Shown here: positions 16,874 through 27,039 of the stretch, in pieces
Position numbering within the stretch: position 1 is the first letter of the stretch
Layout of the letters: each line of letters begins with the position of its first letter
From: Pseudonocardia sp. ICBG1293
GTDB taxonomy: Bacteria > Actinomycetota > Actinomycetes > Mycobacteriales > Pseudonocardiaceae
NCBI RefSeq assembly: GCF_020131355.1
Contig: NZ_JAHLEL010000020.1
Span: forward strand, 86,601-150,600
Direction of reading: 5' to 3'
Length of the DNA: 64,000 bases
Notes under the pieces: model-generated
What the model saw: only the letters and a program-made list of their open reading frames with translations
Databases searched by the model: none
What the model was told of the DNA's origin: nothing
Translations under genes and position numbers: made by a program

Positions 16874-17464
16874 ATGGGACACCGCGAGGAGCTGCTGGAC
16901 GGGGCCGCGCAGTGCCTCTACGAGAAGGGGTTCGGCCGCACGACCGCGCGCGACGTGGTGGCCGCGTCCGGGACGAACCTGGCGTCCATCGGCTACCACT
17001 TCGGTTCGAAGGACGCGCTGCTCACCGAGGCCCTGCTGCGGGCGACGACGGCCTGGGGCGAGGAACTCGACCGGGCGCTCGCCGAGCCCGCGGGCGGCAC
17101 CACCGACCCGCAGCGCCGGGTCGAGGAGACCTGGAGCCGGGTCGTCGGCCTGTTCTCCACCCAGCGACGCCTGTGGGCCACCCACGTCGAGGCGCTCGCC
17201 CAGGCCGAGCGGCTGCCCGAGCTGCGCGCGAAGCTCGCCGAGGCCCAGCGGGAGGTCCGCGAGGGCCTGGCCCTGACCTTCCACACGCTGCCCGACGACC
17301 CGGCCGCCGCCGACCGCCGCGTGCACGTGCTCGGCTCCGTCTACCAGGCGTTGCTCACCGGGCTGATGGTCCAGTGGATGCTCGACCCCGACGCCGCCCC
17401 GTCCGGTGTGGACATCGCGGAGGGGCTGCGCGCGATCGCCGAACGGGCCGACGCGTTCGCCTGA
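16874..17464 (+). CDS. TetR family regulator divergent from the LLM oxidoreductase
   Basis: 196 aa from the ATG at 16874 (MGHREELLDGAA); the in-frame upstream ATG at 16811 would add 21 residues unlike the family. The HTH is TTARDVVAASGTNLASIGYHFGSKDALLTEALL. The C-terminal helices lack a recognisable effector signature. The divergent arrangement with the LLM gene suggests local control. Its stop codon is inside a hairpin shared with the convergent lipoprotein gene. Confidence 0.88.
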   Translation: MGHREELLDGAAQCLYEKGFGRTTARDVVAASGTNLASIGYHFGSKDALLTEALLRATTAWGEELDRALAEPAGGTTDPQRRVEETWSRVVGLFSTQRRLWATHVEALAQAERLPELRAKLAEAQREVREGLALTFHTLPDDPAAADRRVHVLGSVYQALLTGLMVQWMLDPDAAPSGVDIAEGLRAIAERADAFA

Positions 17465-17481
17465 CCCCCGGCGGGGGTCAG
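17461..17481. terminator. compact hairpin carrying the stop codons of two convergent genes
   Basis: The arms 17461-17469 and 17473-17481 are perfectly complementary with a GGC loop. The left arm contains the TGA of the TetR gene, and the right arm contains the TGA (read on the minus strand) of the lipoprotein gene. A single 21-bp element therefore ends both transcripts. Confidence 0.65.
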
Positions 17482-17888
17482 TGCCAGGGCTCGACCCGGC
17501 CGATGACCGTCCCCCCACGGACCGCGCCGGGCTCGGCCACCCGCACGGTGAACGTCCCCAGCGCGAGGAAGCGCAGGGTGACCGTGCCCCCGGCGCTGAC
17601 GTCGACGGCGCGGCCCTGCTCGGGGACCAGCACCCGGCGCGCGACGTCGCTGCCGACGGTGAGCACCACCGTCGTCCCCCGGCGCACCCGCACCGTCGGG
17701 ACCGCGGGATCGGGCCGGGTCGCGGAGTGGTCGAAGCGGACCGGGGTCAGCCCGTGCGCGTCGGCGGAGGCGGCGACGGTCGGGCCCGCGGCGACGGTGC
17801 CCGCCGTCGACCCGGCCGCACCGCAGCCCGCGGCGGCCGGGGAGAGGACGAGCACCCCGGCGAGCAGCAGCCGGGCCGGTCTCCGCAT
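17478..17888 (-). CDS. small lipoprotein of unknown function
   Basis: 136 aa from the ATG at 17888. The N-terminus has two Arg, a hydrophobic stretch (LLLAGVLVLSPAAAGC) and an AAGC lipobox, so it is probably lipid-anchored at the outer face of the membrane. The mature part is short and beta-rich (VRVRRGTTVVLTVGSDVARRVLVP, VTLRFLALGTFTVRVAEPG), like a cupredoxin-type or Ig-like strand pattern, but without the Cys/His/Met copper ligands. It is divergent from the S9 peptidase gene by 75 bp. Confidence 0.75.
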   Translation of the reverse strand: MRRPARLLLAGVLVLSPAAAGCGAAGSTAGTVAAGPTVAASADAHGLTPVRFDHSATRPDPAVPTVRVRRGTTVVLTVGSDVARRVLVPEQGRAVDVSAGGTVTLRFLALGTFTVRVAEPGAVRGGTVIGRVEPWH

Positions 17889-17963
17889 GCCTCCATGCTG
17901 CCGGATGCGCGGTCGAGGACCCCGCCCGGTGCACCCGTTCGTGGCATTCGGCACGATCGGGTC

Positions 17964-19802
17964 GTGAGCCCGCACCCCAGCGCCCCCGTTCCCCCGACGC
18001 TCTTCGACGACGAGCGCGAGCAGCGCTGGCGGTCCCGGTTCACCGCGGTGCGCATGTCGCGTCCGGGCTGGGCACGCGACGCACCGGCCCGCTCGGTCTA
18101 CGTGTCCAACGCGACCGGCACCTTCGAGATCCACGCCTGGGACCGCGGGTCCGGGGAGCACCGTCAGGTCACCGACCGGCGCAACGGCACCACCTCGGCC
18201 GTGCTGCCCCCCGACGGCGAGCAGGTGTGGTGGTTCGCCGACACCGACGGCGACGAGTTCGGCCACTGGGTCGCCCAGCCGTGGTCGTCCGGTCCGGGCA
18301 CCGACACGGTGCCCGCCGTCCCCGGCGTCGGCGACGGGTACCCGGCCGGTCTGGAGATCGGCCGTCGCGTCACCGCCGTCGGGGTGTCCACCGACGAGGG
18401 CACCGTCCTGTCGGTGCACGAGCGCGGCTCGGGGACCGGCGCCCGCGAGATCTACCGGCACACCGAGGACGCCGGCGTCGGCGCCCTGTCCGAGGACGAG
18501 ACGTTCCTCGCGATCTCGCACTCCGAGCACGGCGACTCGCGGCACCCGTCGCTGCGGGTGCTCGACGTCGCCACCGGGGACGTCGTCGCCGAGCTGCACG
18601 ACGGCCCCGGCCGGGGTCTCGCCGCGCTGGAGTTCTCGCCCCTCGCCGGGGACCAGCGGCTGCTCGTCGGGCACGAGCGCCGCGGCCGCGACGAGCTGCT
18701 GGTCTGGGACCCGACCACCGGGGAGGTCACCGAGCTCGTGGTCGACCTGCCCGGCGAGCTCGTCGGCGGGTTCGTCCCGGACGCCTCGGCGCTGCTGGTC
18801 GCCCACACCCACGCCGCCCGTACCCGGCTGCACCGCTACGACCTCGCCTCCGGCGCGCTGACCGAGCTGGCGACCGCGCCCGGCTGCGTCGGCTCCGCCG
18901 AGGTCCGCGACGACGGCACGGTGGAGTACTCCGCGTCGTCCGCGGCCACGCCGTCGCAGATCCGGGCGCTGCGCCCGGACGGCACCGACGAGGTGCTGGT
19001 CGCCCCGCCCGGGGAGCGCCCGCCCGGCTCGGTCGCGGTGCGCGACGTGTGGACCGACGGCCCCGGCGGCGCCGTGCACAGCCTCGTCGCCGAGGCACCG
19101 CGCACCGGCGACGGCCCGGCCCCCGCGGTGTTCGTGCTGCACGGCGGCCCGCACGCCGCCGACGAGGACCGCTTCGACGCCGGCCGCGCCACCTGGGTGG
19201 AGGCGGGGTTCACCGTCGTCGAGGTGAACTACCGCGGTTCCACCGGGTACGGGTCTGCCTGGCGGGACGCGATCGAGGGCCGCCCCGGGCTGACCGAGCT
19301 GGCCGACGTCGCCGCGGTGCAGGACGCGCTGGTCGCCGACGGCACCGTCGACCCGGCCCGCTGCGTGGTCGACGGCTGGTCCTGGGGCGGGTACCTGTCG
19401 CTGCTCGCGGCGGGCACGCAGCCGCAGCGGTGGGCCGCCGCCGTCGCCGGGGTGCCGGTGGCCGACTACGTCGCCGCCTACGCCGACGAGATGGAGCAGC
19501 TGCGCTCGTTCGACCGGGCGCTGTTCGGCGGATCCCCCGACGAGCTGCCCGACCTGTACCGGGAGGCCTCGCCGCTGACCTACGTCGACGAGGTCCGGGT
19601 GCCGGTGCTGGTGCTGGCCGGGGAGAACGACCCGCGCTGCCCGATCCGGCAGATCGACAACTACCTGGATGCGCTGGCGGCGCGCGGGGACGTGACCTAC
19701 GAGGTCAGCCGGTTCGACGCCGGGCACGGCTCGCTGGTGGTGTCCGACCAGCTCGACCTGATCGCGACCGAGGTCGACTTCGTCCGCCGCGCACTGGGCT
19801 GA
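17964..19802 (+). CDS. S9 family prolyl oligopeptidase-like peptidase
   Basis: 612 aa from GTG 17964. The first 360 residues form a beta-propeller-like region, with repeated blade patterns such as LSVHERGSG and ISHSEHGDS. The C-terminal alpha/beta hydrolase carries the nucleophile Ser in VVDGWSWGGYLS, Asp in GENDPRCP and His in RFDAGHGSL, plus the HGGPH oxyanion segment. It has no signal peptide, so cytoplasmic dipeptidyl or acylaminoacyl peptidase activity on short peptides is likely. It ends 1 bp before the convergent ArsC-like gene. Confidence 0.93.
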   Translation: MSPHPSAPVPPTLFDDEREQRWRSRFTAVRMSRPGWARDAPARSVYVSNATGTFEIHAWDRGSGEHRQVTDRRNGTTSAVLPPDGEQVWWFADTDGDEFGHWVAQPWSSGPGTDTVPAVPGVGDGYPAGLEIGRRVTAVGVSTDEGTVLSVHERGSGTGAREIYRHTEDAGVGALSEDETFLAISHSEHGDSRHPSLRVLDVATGDVVAELHDGPGRGLAALEFSPLAGDQRLLVGHERRGRDELLVWDPTTGEVTELVVDLPGELVGGFVPDASALLVAHTHAARTRLHRYDLASGALTELATAPGCVGSAEVRDDGTVEYSASSAATPSQIRALRPDGTDEVLVAPPGERPPGSVAVRDVWTDGPGGAVHSLVAEAPRTGDGPAPAVFVLHGGPHAADEDRFDAGRATWVEAGFTVVEVNYRGSTGYGSAWRDAIEGRPGLTELADVAAVQDALVADGTVDPARCVVDGWSWGGYLSLLAAGTQPQRWAAAVAGVPVADYVAAYADEMEQLRSFDRALFGGSPDELPDLYREASPLTYVDEVRVPVLVLAGENDPRCPIRQIDNYLDALAARGDVTYEVSRFDAGHGSLVVSDQLDLIATEVDFVRRALG

Positions 19803-19803
19803 C

Positions 19804-20157
19804 TCATGACGTCGGGCCGTCGAGCAGCCCCAGCACGTTCTCCGGCGGCCTGCCCACGACGGCCCGGTCCCCGTCGATCACCACGGGCCGCTCGATGAGC
19901 CTCGGCTCGGCCGCCAGCGCGTCGAGCAGGGTGTCCCGGTCGGCACCGGCGAGGCCCTGCTCCCCGAACGCGGGCTCGCCGGTGCGGGTGATCGCGAGCG
20001 GGTCCTCGGTGCCCAGCGCGGCCAGCGCCCGCTCCAGCTCGGCGCGGGTCGGCGGGTCGTCGAGGTAGCGGCGCACCGTCGGTTCGACGCCGCGGTCGGT
20101 CAGCAGCGCGAGGGCGGCGCGGCTCTTCGAGCAGCGCGGGTTGTGCCAGATCTCCAC
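19804..20157 (-). CDS. ArsC-family glutaredoxin-like reductase
   Basis: 117 aa with the thioredoxin-fold start MEIWHNPRCSKSRAALALL, the single redox Cys of the ArsC/Spx/YffB group, a cis-Pro region (LIERPVVIDGDRAVVGRPPE) and a complete length. Close relatives are annotated arsenate reductase (glutaredoxin). There are no other ars genes nearby, so an arsenate role is unproven and a general oxidoreductase role is possible. It is followed on the far side by a strong hairpin that separates it from catalase. Confidence 0.88.
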   Translation of the reverse strand: MEIWHNPRCSKSRAALALLTDRGVEPTVRRYLDDPPTRAELERALAALGTEDPLAITRTGEPAFGEQGLAGADRDTLLDALAAEPRLIERPVVIDGDRAVVGRPPENVLGLLDGPTS

Positions 20158-20176
20158 GCACCGAGCCTAGGACGTA

Positions 20177-20210
20177 CGACGGCCCCGGGGGGCGTCCCCC
20201 GGGGCCGTCG
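20177..20210 (-). terminator. strong hairpin downstream of catalase
   Basis: A perfect 15-bp GC stem (20177-20191 with 20196-20210) has a 4-nt loop. It lies 18 nt past the catalase stop and before the ArsC-like start. Confidence 0.8.
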
Positions 20211-20228
20211 GCCGGTACGCGGAAGGAG

Positions 20229-21686
20229 TCAGCCGCCGTTGCGGACGGCCTGCTCGATCCGGTCGCCGATGTTCTTGTCGACGTTGCGCCAGTACTCGAA
20301 GGCGCGCTGCAGGATCGGCTCGGTCACGCCGTCGAGCAGGTGACCCGCGACGTTGCCGACGAACCGCTCCCGGGCGGCGTCGTCGAACACCTCGCGGACC
20401 ATGATCCCGGCCTGGCCCCAGTCGTCGTCGGACTCGCGCAGCGTGTACGCGCTGCGGACCATGTCCCCGTCGGCGTACCAGAGGGCCTCCGAGACCCGCT
20501 TCGGGTCGGCGGCCGGGCCTCCGTAGGAGTTGGGCGCGTAGATCGGGTCGCGGGTGTTCGCGATCCGCATGGCGCCGTCCTTCTGGTAGTTGTTCACCTC
20601 GCTGCGCGGCGCGTTGACCGGGATCTGCTTGTAGTTGACCCCGAGCCGGGCCCGGTGGGCGTCGGCGTAGGAGAACCCGCGGGCGAGCAGCATCTTGTCC
20701 GGCGAGAGCCCGGTGCCGGGCACCAGGTTGTTCGGCTCGAACGCGGCCTGCTCCATCTCGGCGTGGTAGTCCTCGACGTTGCGGTCCAGCGTCAGCTTCC
20801 CGACCTTGATCAGCGGGTAGTCGCTGTGCGGCCACACCTTGGTGAGGTCGAACGGGTTGTACCGGTAGGTCTTCGCGTCGGCGAACGGCATGACCTGCAC
20901 GTACAGCGTCCACGACGGGTGGTTGCCCGCCTCGATCTCGTTGTACAGGTCGGCCTGGTGATAGTCGGGGTCGGAGCCCGCCAGGGTGTCGGCCTCGTCC
21001 TGGGTCAGGCTCTCCACGCCCTGGTCGGACTTGAAGTGGTACTTCACCCAGACCAGCTCGCCGGCCTCGTTGATCCAGCTGTAGGTGTGGCTGGAGTAGC
21101 CGTTCATCTGCCGCCAGGTCTTCGGGATGCCCCGGTCACCCATCAGCCAGGTGACCTGGTGCGCCGACTCCGGCGAGAGCGTCCAGAAGTCCCACTGCAT
21201 GTCGTGGTCGCGCAGGTTGTTCGCGACGCGGCGCTTCTGGCTGCGGATGAAGTGCTGGAACTTCATCGGGTCGCGGACGAAGAAGACCGGCGTGTTGTTG
21301 CCGACCATGTCCCAGTTGCCCTCGGTCGTCCACAGCTTCAGCGAGAAGCCGCGCGGGTCGCGCCAGGTGTCGGGGCTGCCCCGCTCCCCGGCGACGGTCG
21401 AGAACCGGATGACGCCGCGGGACTCCACGCCGGGCTGCAGGAACGCGGCCTTGGTGTACTGCGAGACGTCCTCGGTGGTCTCGAACCGCGCGAACGCCCC
21501 ACCGCCCTTCGCGTGCGGCTGCCGCTCCGGGATGCGCTCCCGGTTGAAGTTCGCCATCTGCTCGATGAGGTAGTGGTCGTTGAGCAGCGGCGGGCCGTCC
21601 GGACCGATGGTCAGCGAGTGCTCGTCGCTGGCGACCGGGCTGCCGGAGTCCGTGGTGGTGGGCTTGGGCTGGTGCGACGTGGTCAC
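20229..21686 (-). CDS. katA: heme catalase, small-subunit monofunctional type
   Basis: 485 aa from GTG 21686, with GAGGAGG 8 nt upstream. It disproportionates hydrogen peroxide. Visible are the distal His segment [18 protein letters not shown], the distal Asn region [17 protein letters not shown], the proximal heme Tyr block [14 protein letters not shown], and NADPH-site residues around [15 protein letters not shown]. The length fits clade 3 catalases. Its promoter region faces that of the divergent MFS gene 198 bp away. No peroxide regulator (FurA/OxyR) is adjacent. Confidence 0.96.
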   Translation of the reverse strand: MTTSHQPKPTTTDSGSPVASDEHSLTIGPDGPPLLNDHYLIEQMANFNRERIPERQPHAKGGGAFARFETTEDVSQYTKAAFLQPGVESRGVIRFSTVAGERGSPDTWRDPRGFSLKLWTTEGNWDMVGNNTPVFFVRDPMKFQHFIRSQKRRVANNLRDHDMQWDFWTLSPESAHQVTWLMGDRGIPKTWRQMNGYSSHTYSWINEAGELVWVKYHFKSDQGVESLTQDEADTLAGSDPDYHQADLYNEIEAGNHPSWTLYVQVMPFADAKTYRYNPFDLTKVWPHSDYPLIKVGKLTLDRNVEDYHAEMEQAAFEPNNLVPGTGLSPDKMLLARGFSYADAHRARLGVNYKQIPVNAPRSEVNNYQKDGAMRIANTRDPIYAPNSYGGPAADPKRVSEALWYADGDMVRSAYTLRESDDDWGQAGIMVREVFDDAARERFVGNVAGHLLDGVTEPILQRAFEYWRNVDKNIGDRIEQAVRNGG

Positions 21687-21884
21687 GGCCGAGCCTCCTC
21701 GTGCGCGTGGTGGGTGGGGCGGGCGAGTGGTTGCTCGCCTGTCGACCGGGACGTGCCCGCGCGGACGCGGACGCGTGGTGGTCGGCGGTGTGTTCGGTCC
21801 CCTGGGACTTTCCCCGGAGGTCGCGGCCGAAACACCGGTGGAACCGGTGCGCGACGACGGCGGCCCGCGGGTCAGGATGGGGTC

Positions 21885-23078
21885 GTGCCCGACAGCGCTG
21901 CCACCGCACCCCGCGCCGGCCTCGGCGCGTTCGCCGACGTGCTGCGCCTGCCCGGGGTCGGTGCGATCACCGCCATCGGCATGGCCGCCCGGGTCCCCGC
22001 GACGGCCGTGGGCGTCACGCTGACCCTGCACACCGTCACCACACTGGGGCACGGCTACGCCGCCGCCGGGCTCGTCGCCGCCGCCGTCCCCACCGGGATG
22101 GCCATCGGAGCCCCGCTGCTGGGCACGGTCCTCGACCGTCGCGGGTTGCGCCCGGTGCTGGCGCTGACGATGGCCGCGGGCCTGCTGTTCTGGTCGGTCG
22201 CGCCGGTGCTCGGCTACGCCGGCCTGCTCGGCGCCGCGTTCGTCGCCGGCATCCTGACGCTCCCGGTGTTCTCCCTGGTCCGCCAGGTCATCGCCGCCGC
22301 CGTCCCGGCCGGACGGCGCCGTCCCGCGTTCGCGCTGGACTCGATGACGGTCGAGATCTCCTACATGACCGGGCCGGCCGTCGGGTCGCTGCTGACCGTG
22401 TGGCTGGGGTCGGCGACGACGATGCGGGTGATCGGCGCCGGGTTCGTCCTGGCCGGGATCGCACTGTGGTGGCTGGACCCCCCGGTCCGCGCCGACGGCG
22501 GGGACACCACCCGGGCCGGTCCCCGCCCACCGCTGGGTAGCTGGCTGACCCGGCCGCTGGTCGGGGCGCTGCTGGCGGTGACCGCCGCGGTGGTCGCGAT
22601 CATGGGCACCGAGTTCGCCTTCATCGCCGCCCTCACCTCCTCCGGACAGGCCTGGGCGATCGCCGTGGTCAACGCCGTCTGGTGCCTGGCGTCGCTGGTC
22701 GGCGGGTTCCTCTACGGCAGTGCCCGCCGCGGCCTGCCGCTGCCGGTGCTGCTCGCCGGCCTCGGGCTGGCGACGCTCCCGGCCGCCCTGGCCTGGTCGT
22801 GGTGGAGCCTGCTGTTCCTGCTGCTCCCCGCCGGCCTGGCCACGGCGTCGACGCTCGCGGCGGGCAGCGCCGCGATCGGCGACCTCGCACCCGACCGGGT
22901 ACGCGGTCTGGTCACCGGCCTGCAGGGCTCCGCGACGACGCTCGGCATCGCGATCGCGACCCCGCTGGCGGGGGCGCTGGTCGACGCGGCCTCCCCCGCC
23001 GTCGCGATACTGGCCTGCGGGTCGGTCGCGGTCGTCGCGGCCGCGGTGGCGGCACCGCTGCTGCGCGCCCGCACCTGA
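21885..23078 (+). CDS. MFS transporter (putative efflux)
   Basis: 397 aa from GTG 21885, with about 12 hydrophobic helices. The loop 2-3 signature reads [18 protein letters not shown], a GxLxDRxGRR variant. The fold continues to [18 protein letters not shown]. The short, Ala-rich form resembles YbfB/drug-type actinobacterial MFS proteins. The substrate cannot be read. It is divergent from catalase; functional linkage is not evident. Confidence 0.85.
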   Translation: MPDSAATAPRAGLGAFADVLRLPGVGAITAIGMAARVPATAVGVTLTLHTVTTLGHGYAAAGLVAAAVPTGMAIGAPLLGTVLDRRGLRPVLALTMAAGLLFWSVAPVLGYAGLLGAAFVAGILTLPVFSLVRQVIAAAVPAGRRRPAFALDSMTVEISYMTGPAVGSLLTVWLGSATTMRVIGAGFVLAGIALWWLDPPVRADGGDTTRAGPRPPLGSWLTRPLVGALLAVTAAVVAIMGTEFAFIAALTSSGQAWAIAVVNAVWCLASLVGGFLYGSARRGLPLPVLLAGLGLATLPAALAWSWWSLLFLLLPAGLATASTLAAGSAAIGDLAPDRVRGLVTGLQGSATTLGIAIATPLAGALVDAASPAVAILACGSVAVVAAAVAAPLLRART

Positions 23079-23107
23079 CGGCCCGCTCGCCCGGTCACCG
23101 CCCGCCA

Positions 23108-23154
23108 CCGCGCCCCGCCACACCACGCCCGGCACCGCCGCGCCCCGCCACACC
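23108..23154. repeat. 17-bp direct repeat pair in the MFS-phosphatase gap
   Basis: The sequence CCGCGCCCCGCCACACC occurs at 23108-23124 and again at 23138-23154, 30 bp apart. The 295-bp gap (23079-23373) otherwise holds only C/G-rich low-complexity sequence and a short CCGAG/CTCGG dyad near 23200. Confidence 0.5.
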
Positions 23155-23373
23155 GGGCCGGGCTCTCCGGGCGCCCCGCGACCCGCGTCGGCGTCACCGA
23201 GATGCACCTCGGCGGGCCCGGAGGATCCACGAATCCCCCTGAGCCGCATCCCGACGGGTGAACGGTCGGCCAGCGGTCGCGCAAGCCGGACGCTGAGAGC
23301 GTCCACAGACGATCAGCGCAGAGCACCGTCCGGACGCGGCGGCCGGGTGTGCCGCTCGGGCAGACTGGACCGA

Positions 23374-24393
23374 GTGAGCGCACCGCCCCACCCCGACTCC
23401 GAGACCCAGCCCATCCCCCGTGGGCAGCCCCGTCGCCGGGTCGGCCGGGTGCGCTGGGGGTTCGCGCTGCTCCTCGGCGCCGGTGCCGCGCTCGTGACGC
23501 TGCCCGATCTGGTCGGTCTCGACGCACGATCGCCGTTCGCGCAGGTCATCGCGTTCCGGCCGCTGATGGTCGCGGCGCTCGGCGTGCTGGTGGTGATCGG
23601 CCTGCTGGTGACGCTCGCCGCCCGCCGGTTCTGGCCGGTGCCGGTCGTCCTCGCGCTGGTCGCGCTGGTCGGGGCGGCGATGGTGCTCCCCCGCACCGTG
23701 GCGGGCCCCGCGCCCACCGGCGGGACCCCGCTGAAGGTGCTGGCGCTCAACGTCTACGAGGGCAACGCCGACGCCGAGTCCCTCGCCGCGCTGGTCGCCG
23801 CGGAGAACCCCGACGTCGTCTCGATCCCGGAGGCGGGCGGTCGCTACGAGAGCCGGATCGCCCCGTTGCTGGAGCCGCTGGGCTACCGGACGGCGGCCAG
23901 CGTCGACCGGGGCGACCGGGACGTCACCGGCAACACGGTGGCCTGGGCGGACCGGCTCGGCGACGTCCGCACCCGGATCGGCAAGGACGTCCGCTTCGAC
24001 TACATCGAGATCACCGGCGGTGGCCTGGGCGAGCTGCGGTTCGTCGCGTTCCACTCGGTCGCGCCGGTGCCCCGCTCGGTCGGCCGGTGGCGCACGGACC
24101 TCGAGACCGTCGCGAAGTGGTGCTCCGGGCCGACCCCCGCGGTCGTCGCGGGCGACTTCAACGCCAGCCTCGACCACTCCGTGTTCCGGGACGCGATCCG
24201 CGGGTGCGGCGACGCGGGCTCGGCCACCGGCAACGGGCTCGCCGGGACCTGGCCGACCTGGGCGCCGTCCTGGCTGGGGCCGCAGATCGACCACATCGTC
24301 TACACCGGCGGGATCGGCGCCGAGTCCTTCGCGACGCACCTGGTGCCGGGCACCGACCACCGCGCCATCGTGTCGACGCTGCGCCTGCCGTAG
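23374..24393 (+). CDS. endonuclease/exonuclease/phosphatase family membrane protein
   Basis: 339 aa from GTG 23374. Three hydrophobic segments (WGFALLLGAGAALVTLPDLVGL, VAALGVLVVIGLLVTLAA and VPVVLALVALVGAAMVLP) precede an EEP domain. That domain has LKVLALNVYEGNADAESLAALV, ENPDVVSIPEAGG, VVAGDFNASLDH and the closing IDHIVYTGG and GTDHRAIV. These are the metal and catalytic motifs of the DNase I-like fold, here facing outside. Substrates of such proteins include phosphodiesters in lipids or nucleic acids. Confidence 0.9.
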   Translation: MSAPPHPDSETQPIPRGQPRRRVGRVRWGFALLLGAGAALVTLPDLVGLDARSPFAQVIAFRPLMVAALGVLVVIGLLVTLAARRFWPVPVVLALVALVGAAMVLPRTVAGPAPTGGTPLKVLALNVYEGNADAESLAALVAAENPDVVSIPEAGGRYESRIAPLLEPLGYRTAASVDRGDRDVTGNTVAWADRLGDVRTRIGKDVRFDYIEITGGGLGELRFVAFHSVAPVPRSVGRWRTDLETVAKWCSGPTPAVVAGDFNASLDHSVFRDAIRGCGDAGSATGNGLAGTWPTWAPSWLGPQIDHIVYTGGIGAESFATHLVPGTDHRAIVSTLRLP

Positions 24394-24400
24394 CCCGCAC

Positions 24401-24447
24401 ACGACGACGGCCGCCGCCCGGGCATCCGGGACGGCGGCCGTCGTCGT
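24401..24447. terminator. bidirectional terminator between convergent genes
   Basis: A 16-bp perfect stem (24401-24416 with 24432-24447) encloses a second 5-bp stem (24417-24421 with 24426-24430). It sits between the stops of the EEP protein (24393) and asd (24461). Confidence 0.8.
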
Positions 24448-24460
24448 GGAACGGGAGGGG

Positions 24461-25534
24461 TCAGCCTGCCGCGGCCACCGTCTCGGCGACCTCGTAGGTG
24501 TTGAGCGCCGCGCCCTTGCGCAGGTTGTCCCCGCACACGAACAGCTCCAGGGTGTTCGGGAAGTCCAGCGACTGCCGGATCCGGCCCACCACGGTCGGGT
24601 CCCCGCCGACGGCGTCGGCCGGGGTCGGCCACTCACCGGCGGCCGGGTCGTCCTTGACGACGATCGTCGGCTGCGCGCCGAGGACCTTGCGGGCCGCGTC
24701 CACCGCGACCTCCGAGGAGAACGTCGCGTGGATCGCCAGCGCGTGCGTGGTGACCACCGGGACGCGCACGCACGTCGCGGAGACCTTGAGTTCCGGGATC
24801 CCGAGGATCTTGCGGGACTCGTTGCGGACCTTCAGCTCCTCCGAGGACCAGCCGTCGTCCTTGAGCGAGCCGGCCCACGGCACGACGTTGAGCGCCAGCG
24901 GCGCCGGGAACGGCGAGTCGCCGCCGACCGGGATCCCGGCCTCGGTCAGGACGGCCGCGACGTCACCGGAGGCCTTGCCGAGGTCCTTGCCCGCCACCGC
25001 GGACAGCTCGGCCTGCAGCTGGTCGATTCCGGGCTGGCCGGCACCGGACGCGGCCTGGTACGACGACACGACCAGCGCCTCGAGCCCGAACTCGCGGTGC
25101 AGCGCACCCATCGCCGCCATCATCGACAGCGTCGTGCAGTTCGGGTTCGCGATGATGCCCTTGGGCCGCTCGGTCACCTTCTCCGGGTTCACCTCGGGCA
25201 CCACGAGCGGGACCTCGGGGTCCATCCGGAAGGCGCCGGAGTTGTCGACGGCGATCGCGCCGCGGGAGGCGGCGATCGGCGCCCACTCCGCGGAGACCTC
25301 GTCGGGCACGTCGAACATCGCGATGTCGACGCCGTCGAAGACCTCGGGCTTGAGCTCCAGGACGGTGATGTCCTGGCCGCGGACCGTCAGCACCTTGCCG
25401 GCGCTGCGGGCCGAGGCGATCAGGCGGATCTCGCCCCACGGCACCGACTCGCGGGAGTCGATGATCTCGATCATGGTGGTGCCGACGGCACCGGTCGCGC
25501 CGACGAGCGCGAGAACGGGCTTGTCCATCGCCAT
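24461..25534 (-). CDS. asd: aspartate-semialdehyde dehydrogenase
   Basis: 357 aa. It reduces aspartyl phosphate to aspartate semialdehyde with NADPH, the second step to lysine, methionine, threonine and diaminopimelate. The Rossmann motif LVGATGAVG (10-18), the active-site Cys133 in [10 protein letters not shown], and the [16 protein letters not shown] region with its catalytic His are present. Starts at the first or second Met (25534 or 25528) are both possible. It follows lysC by 6 bp, the usual ask-asd operon. A strong terminator follows. Confidence 0.97.
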   Translation of the reverse strand: MAMDKPVLALVGATGAVGTTMIEIIDSRESVPWGEIRLIASARSAGKVLTVRGQDITVLELKPEVFDGVDIAMFDVPDEVSAEWAPIAASRGAIAVDNSGAFRMDPEVPLVVPEVNPEKVTERPKGIIANPNCTTLSMMAAMGALHREFGLEALVVSSYQAASGAGQPGIDQLQAELSAVAGKDLGKASGDVAAVLTEAGIPVGGDSPFPAPLALNVVPWAGSLKDDGWSSEELKVRNESRKILGIPELKVSATCVRVPVVTTHALAIHATFSSEVAVDAARKVLGAQPTIVVKDDPAAGEWPTPADAVGGDPTVVGRIRQSLDFPNTLELFVCGDNLRKGAALNTYEVAETVAAAG

Positions 25535-25540
25535 GTCAGC

Positions 25541-26806
25541 TCACCGGCCCGTTCCGGCGGCGACCACCGCGTCGTCCTCGGCGCCGAGCTCGAACGCCTC
25601 GTGCAGCGCCTGCACCGCGTCGTCCAGCTGGTCGGAGCGGCAGATCACCGAGATCCGGATCTCCGAGGTGTTCATGGTCTCGATGTTGATCCCGGCGTCG
25701 GAGAGCGCCTCGCAGAACTTCGCGGTGACGCCGGGGTGGTTGCGCATACCGGCGCCGACCAGCGAGACCTTGCCGATGTCGTTGTCGTAGATCAGCTCGG
25801 TGAACCCGATCTCGCCCTTCGCGCGCTCCAGCGCCGCGACGGCGGTGTCGCCGTCGGTGCGGGGCAGCGAGAAGGTGATGTCGGTCTTCTTGTCCGACAC
25901 GTTGGAGATGTTCTGCAGGACCATGTCGATGTTGATCTCCGCGTCGGCGACCGTGCGGAAGATCTTCGCCGCCATGCCGGGGGTGTCCGGCACCCCGGTG
26001 ACGGTGATCTTGCCCTCGGACCGGTCGTGGGCGACGCCGGTGATGATCGGATTCTCCAACGGGATCTCCTCGATCGAGCCGGAGACCAGGGTGCCCGGCT
26101 TGTCGTTGTAGGAACTGCGCACCCGCAGCGGGACGCCGTAGCGGCGGGCGTACTCGACGGCGCGCAGGTGGAGCACCTTCGCGCCGGACGCGGCGAGCTC
26201 GAGCATCTCCTCGTAGGTGACCGTCTCCAGCAGGCTGGCCCTGGACACGATCCGCGGGTCGGCGGTGTAGACGCCGTCGACGTCGGAGTAGATCTCGCAG
26301 ACGTCGGCGTTCAGCGCGGCCGCGAGCGCGACGGCGGTGGTGTCCGAGCCGCCGCGGCCCAGCGTGGTGATGTCGCGGGAGTCCGCGCTCATGCCCTGGA
26401 AGCCGGCGACGAGGACGATGTGGCCCTCGTCGAGGGCCTCGCGCAGCCGCCACGGGTTCACCTCGGTGATGCGGGCGTCACCGTGCTTCGAGGTGGTGAG
26501 CATGCCCGCCTGCGAGCCGGTGAACGACCGGGCCTCCGCGCCGAGGGCGTGGATCGCCATCGCGACGAGTGCGTTCGAGATCCGCTCACCGGAGGTGAGC
26601 AGCATGTCCATCTCCCGCAGCGGGGGCTTCGGGGAGATCTGCTCGGCGAGATCGGTCAGCTCGTCGGTGGTGTCCCCCATGGCGGACACGACGACGACGA
26701 CATCGTGGCCCTCCTTGCGGGTACGGACGATGCGCTCGGCGACCTTCTTGATCCGCTCCGCGTTCTCGACCGACGAACCGCCGTACTTCTGCACGACGAG
26801 GGCCAC
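25541..26806 (-). CDS. lysC: aspartokinase
   Basis: 421 aa from GTG 26806, with GGAGG upstream. It phosphorylates aspartate, the entry step of the aspartate family. The kinase signature [10 protein letters not shown] is at the N-terminus, followed by [16 protein letters not shown]. Two C-terminal ACT domains ([17 protein letters not shown] and [18 protein letters not shown]) give lysine plus threonine feedback in relatives. In corynebacteria an internal Met before the ACT region starts a separate beta subunit; here that position reads GSIEEIP, with Ile, so an alternative beta start is not evident. It heads the lysC-asd operon. Confidence 0.96.
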   Translation of the reverse strand: MALVVQKYGGSSVENAERIKKVAERIVRTRKEGHDVVVVVSAMGDTTDELTDLAEQISPKPPLREMDMLLTSGERISNALVAMAIHALGAEARSFTGSQAGMLTTSKHGDARITEVNPWRLREALDEGHIVLVAGFQGMSADSRDITTLGRGGSDTTAVALAAALNADVCEIYSDVDGVYTADPRIVSRASLLETVTYEEMLELAASGAKVLHLRAVEYARRYGVPLRVRSSYNDKPGTLVSGSIEEIPLENPIITGVAHDRSEGKITVTGVPDTPGMAAKIFRTVADAEINIDMVLQNISNVSDKKTDITFSLPRTDGDTAVAALERAKGEIGFTELIYDNDIGKVSLVGAGMRNHPGVTAKFCEALSDAGINIETMNTSEIRISVICRSDQLDDAVQALHEAFELGAEDDAVVAAGTGR

Positions 26807-27039
26807 GCCGACCTCCAATCCTGGCTCCGCGGCGGGAGCCGTCGGGTGCTCTCTCTTCGACCGCCGGGATGCGCAGGTGACGCATCGGCGGCGCTGGTCG
26901 GAACGGAACAGTACCGGCGAGCACCGCCCGTTTTCAGGATCTGGACGGTCACCGATGACCCAGACCACACGGGCTCGCCCACCGGCCCCGTGCTCGGGTA
27001 TGCGCGCGCGCCGCACGCACCGGACCGGACCGGGGGTGC

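Noticed and set aside
17478..19727. 749-codon minus frame covering the S9 peptidase
   Set aside because: Only the last 136 codons (17478-17888) form a lipoprotein; the rest is antisense to a complete peptidase.
20340..21880. N-terminal part of the + frame that ends in the MFS gene
   Set aside because: The first 500 codons are antisense to catalase; only the part after GTG 21885 is a transporter.
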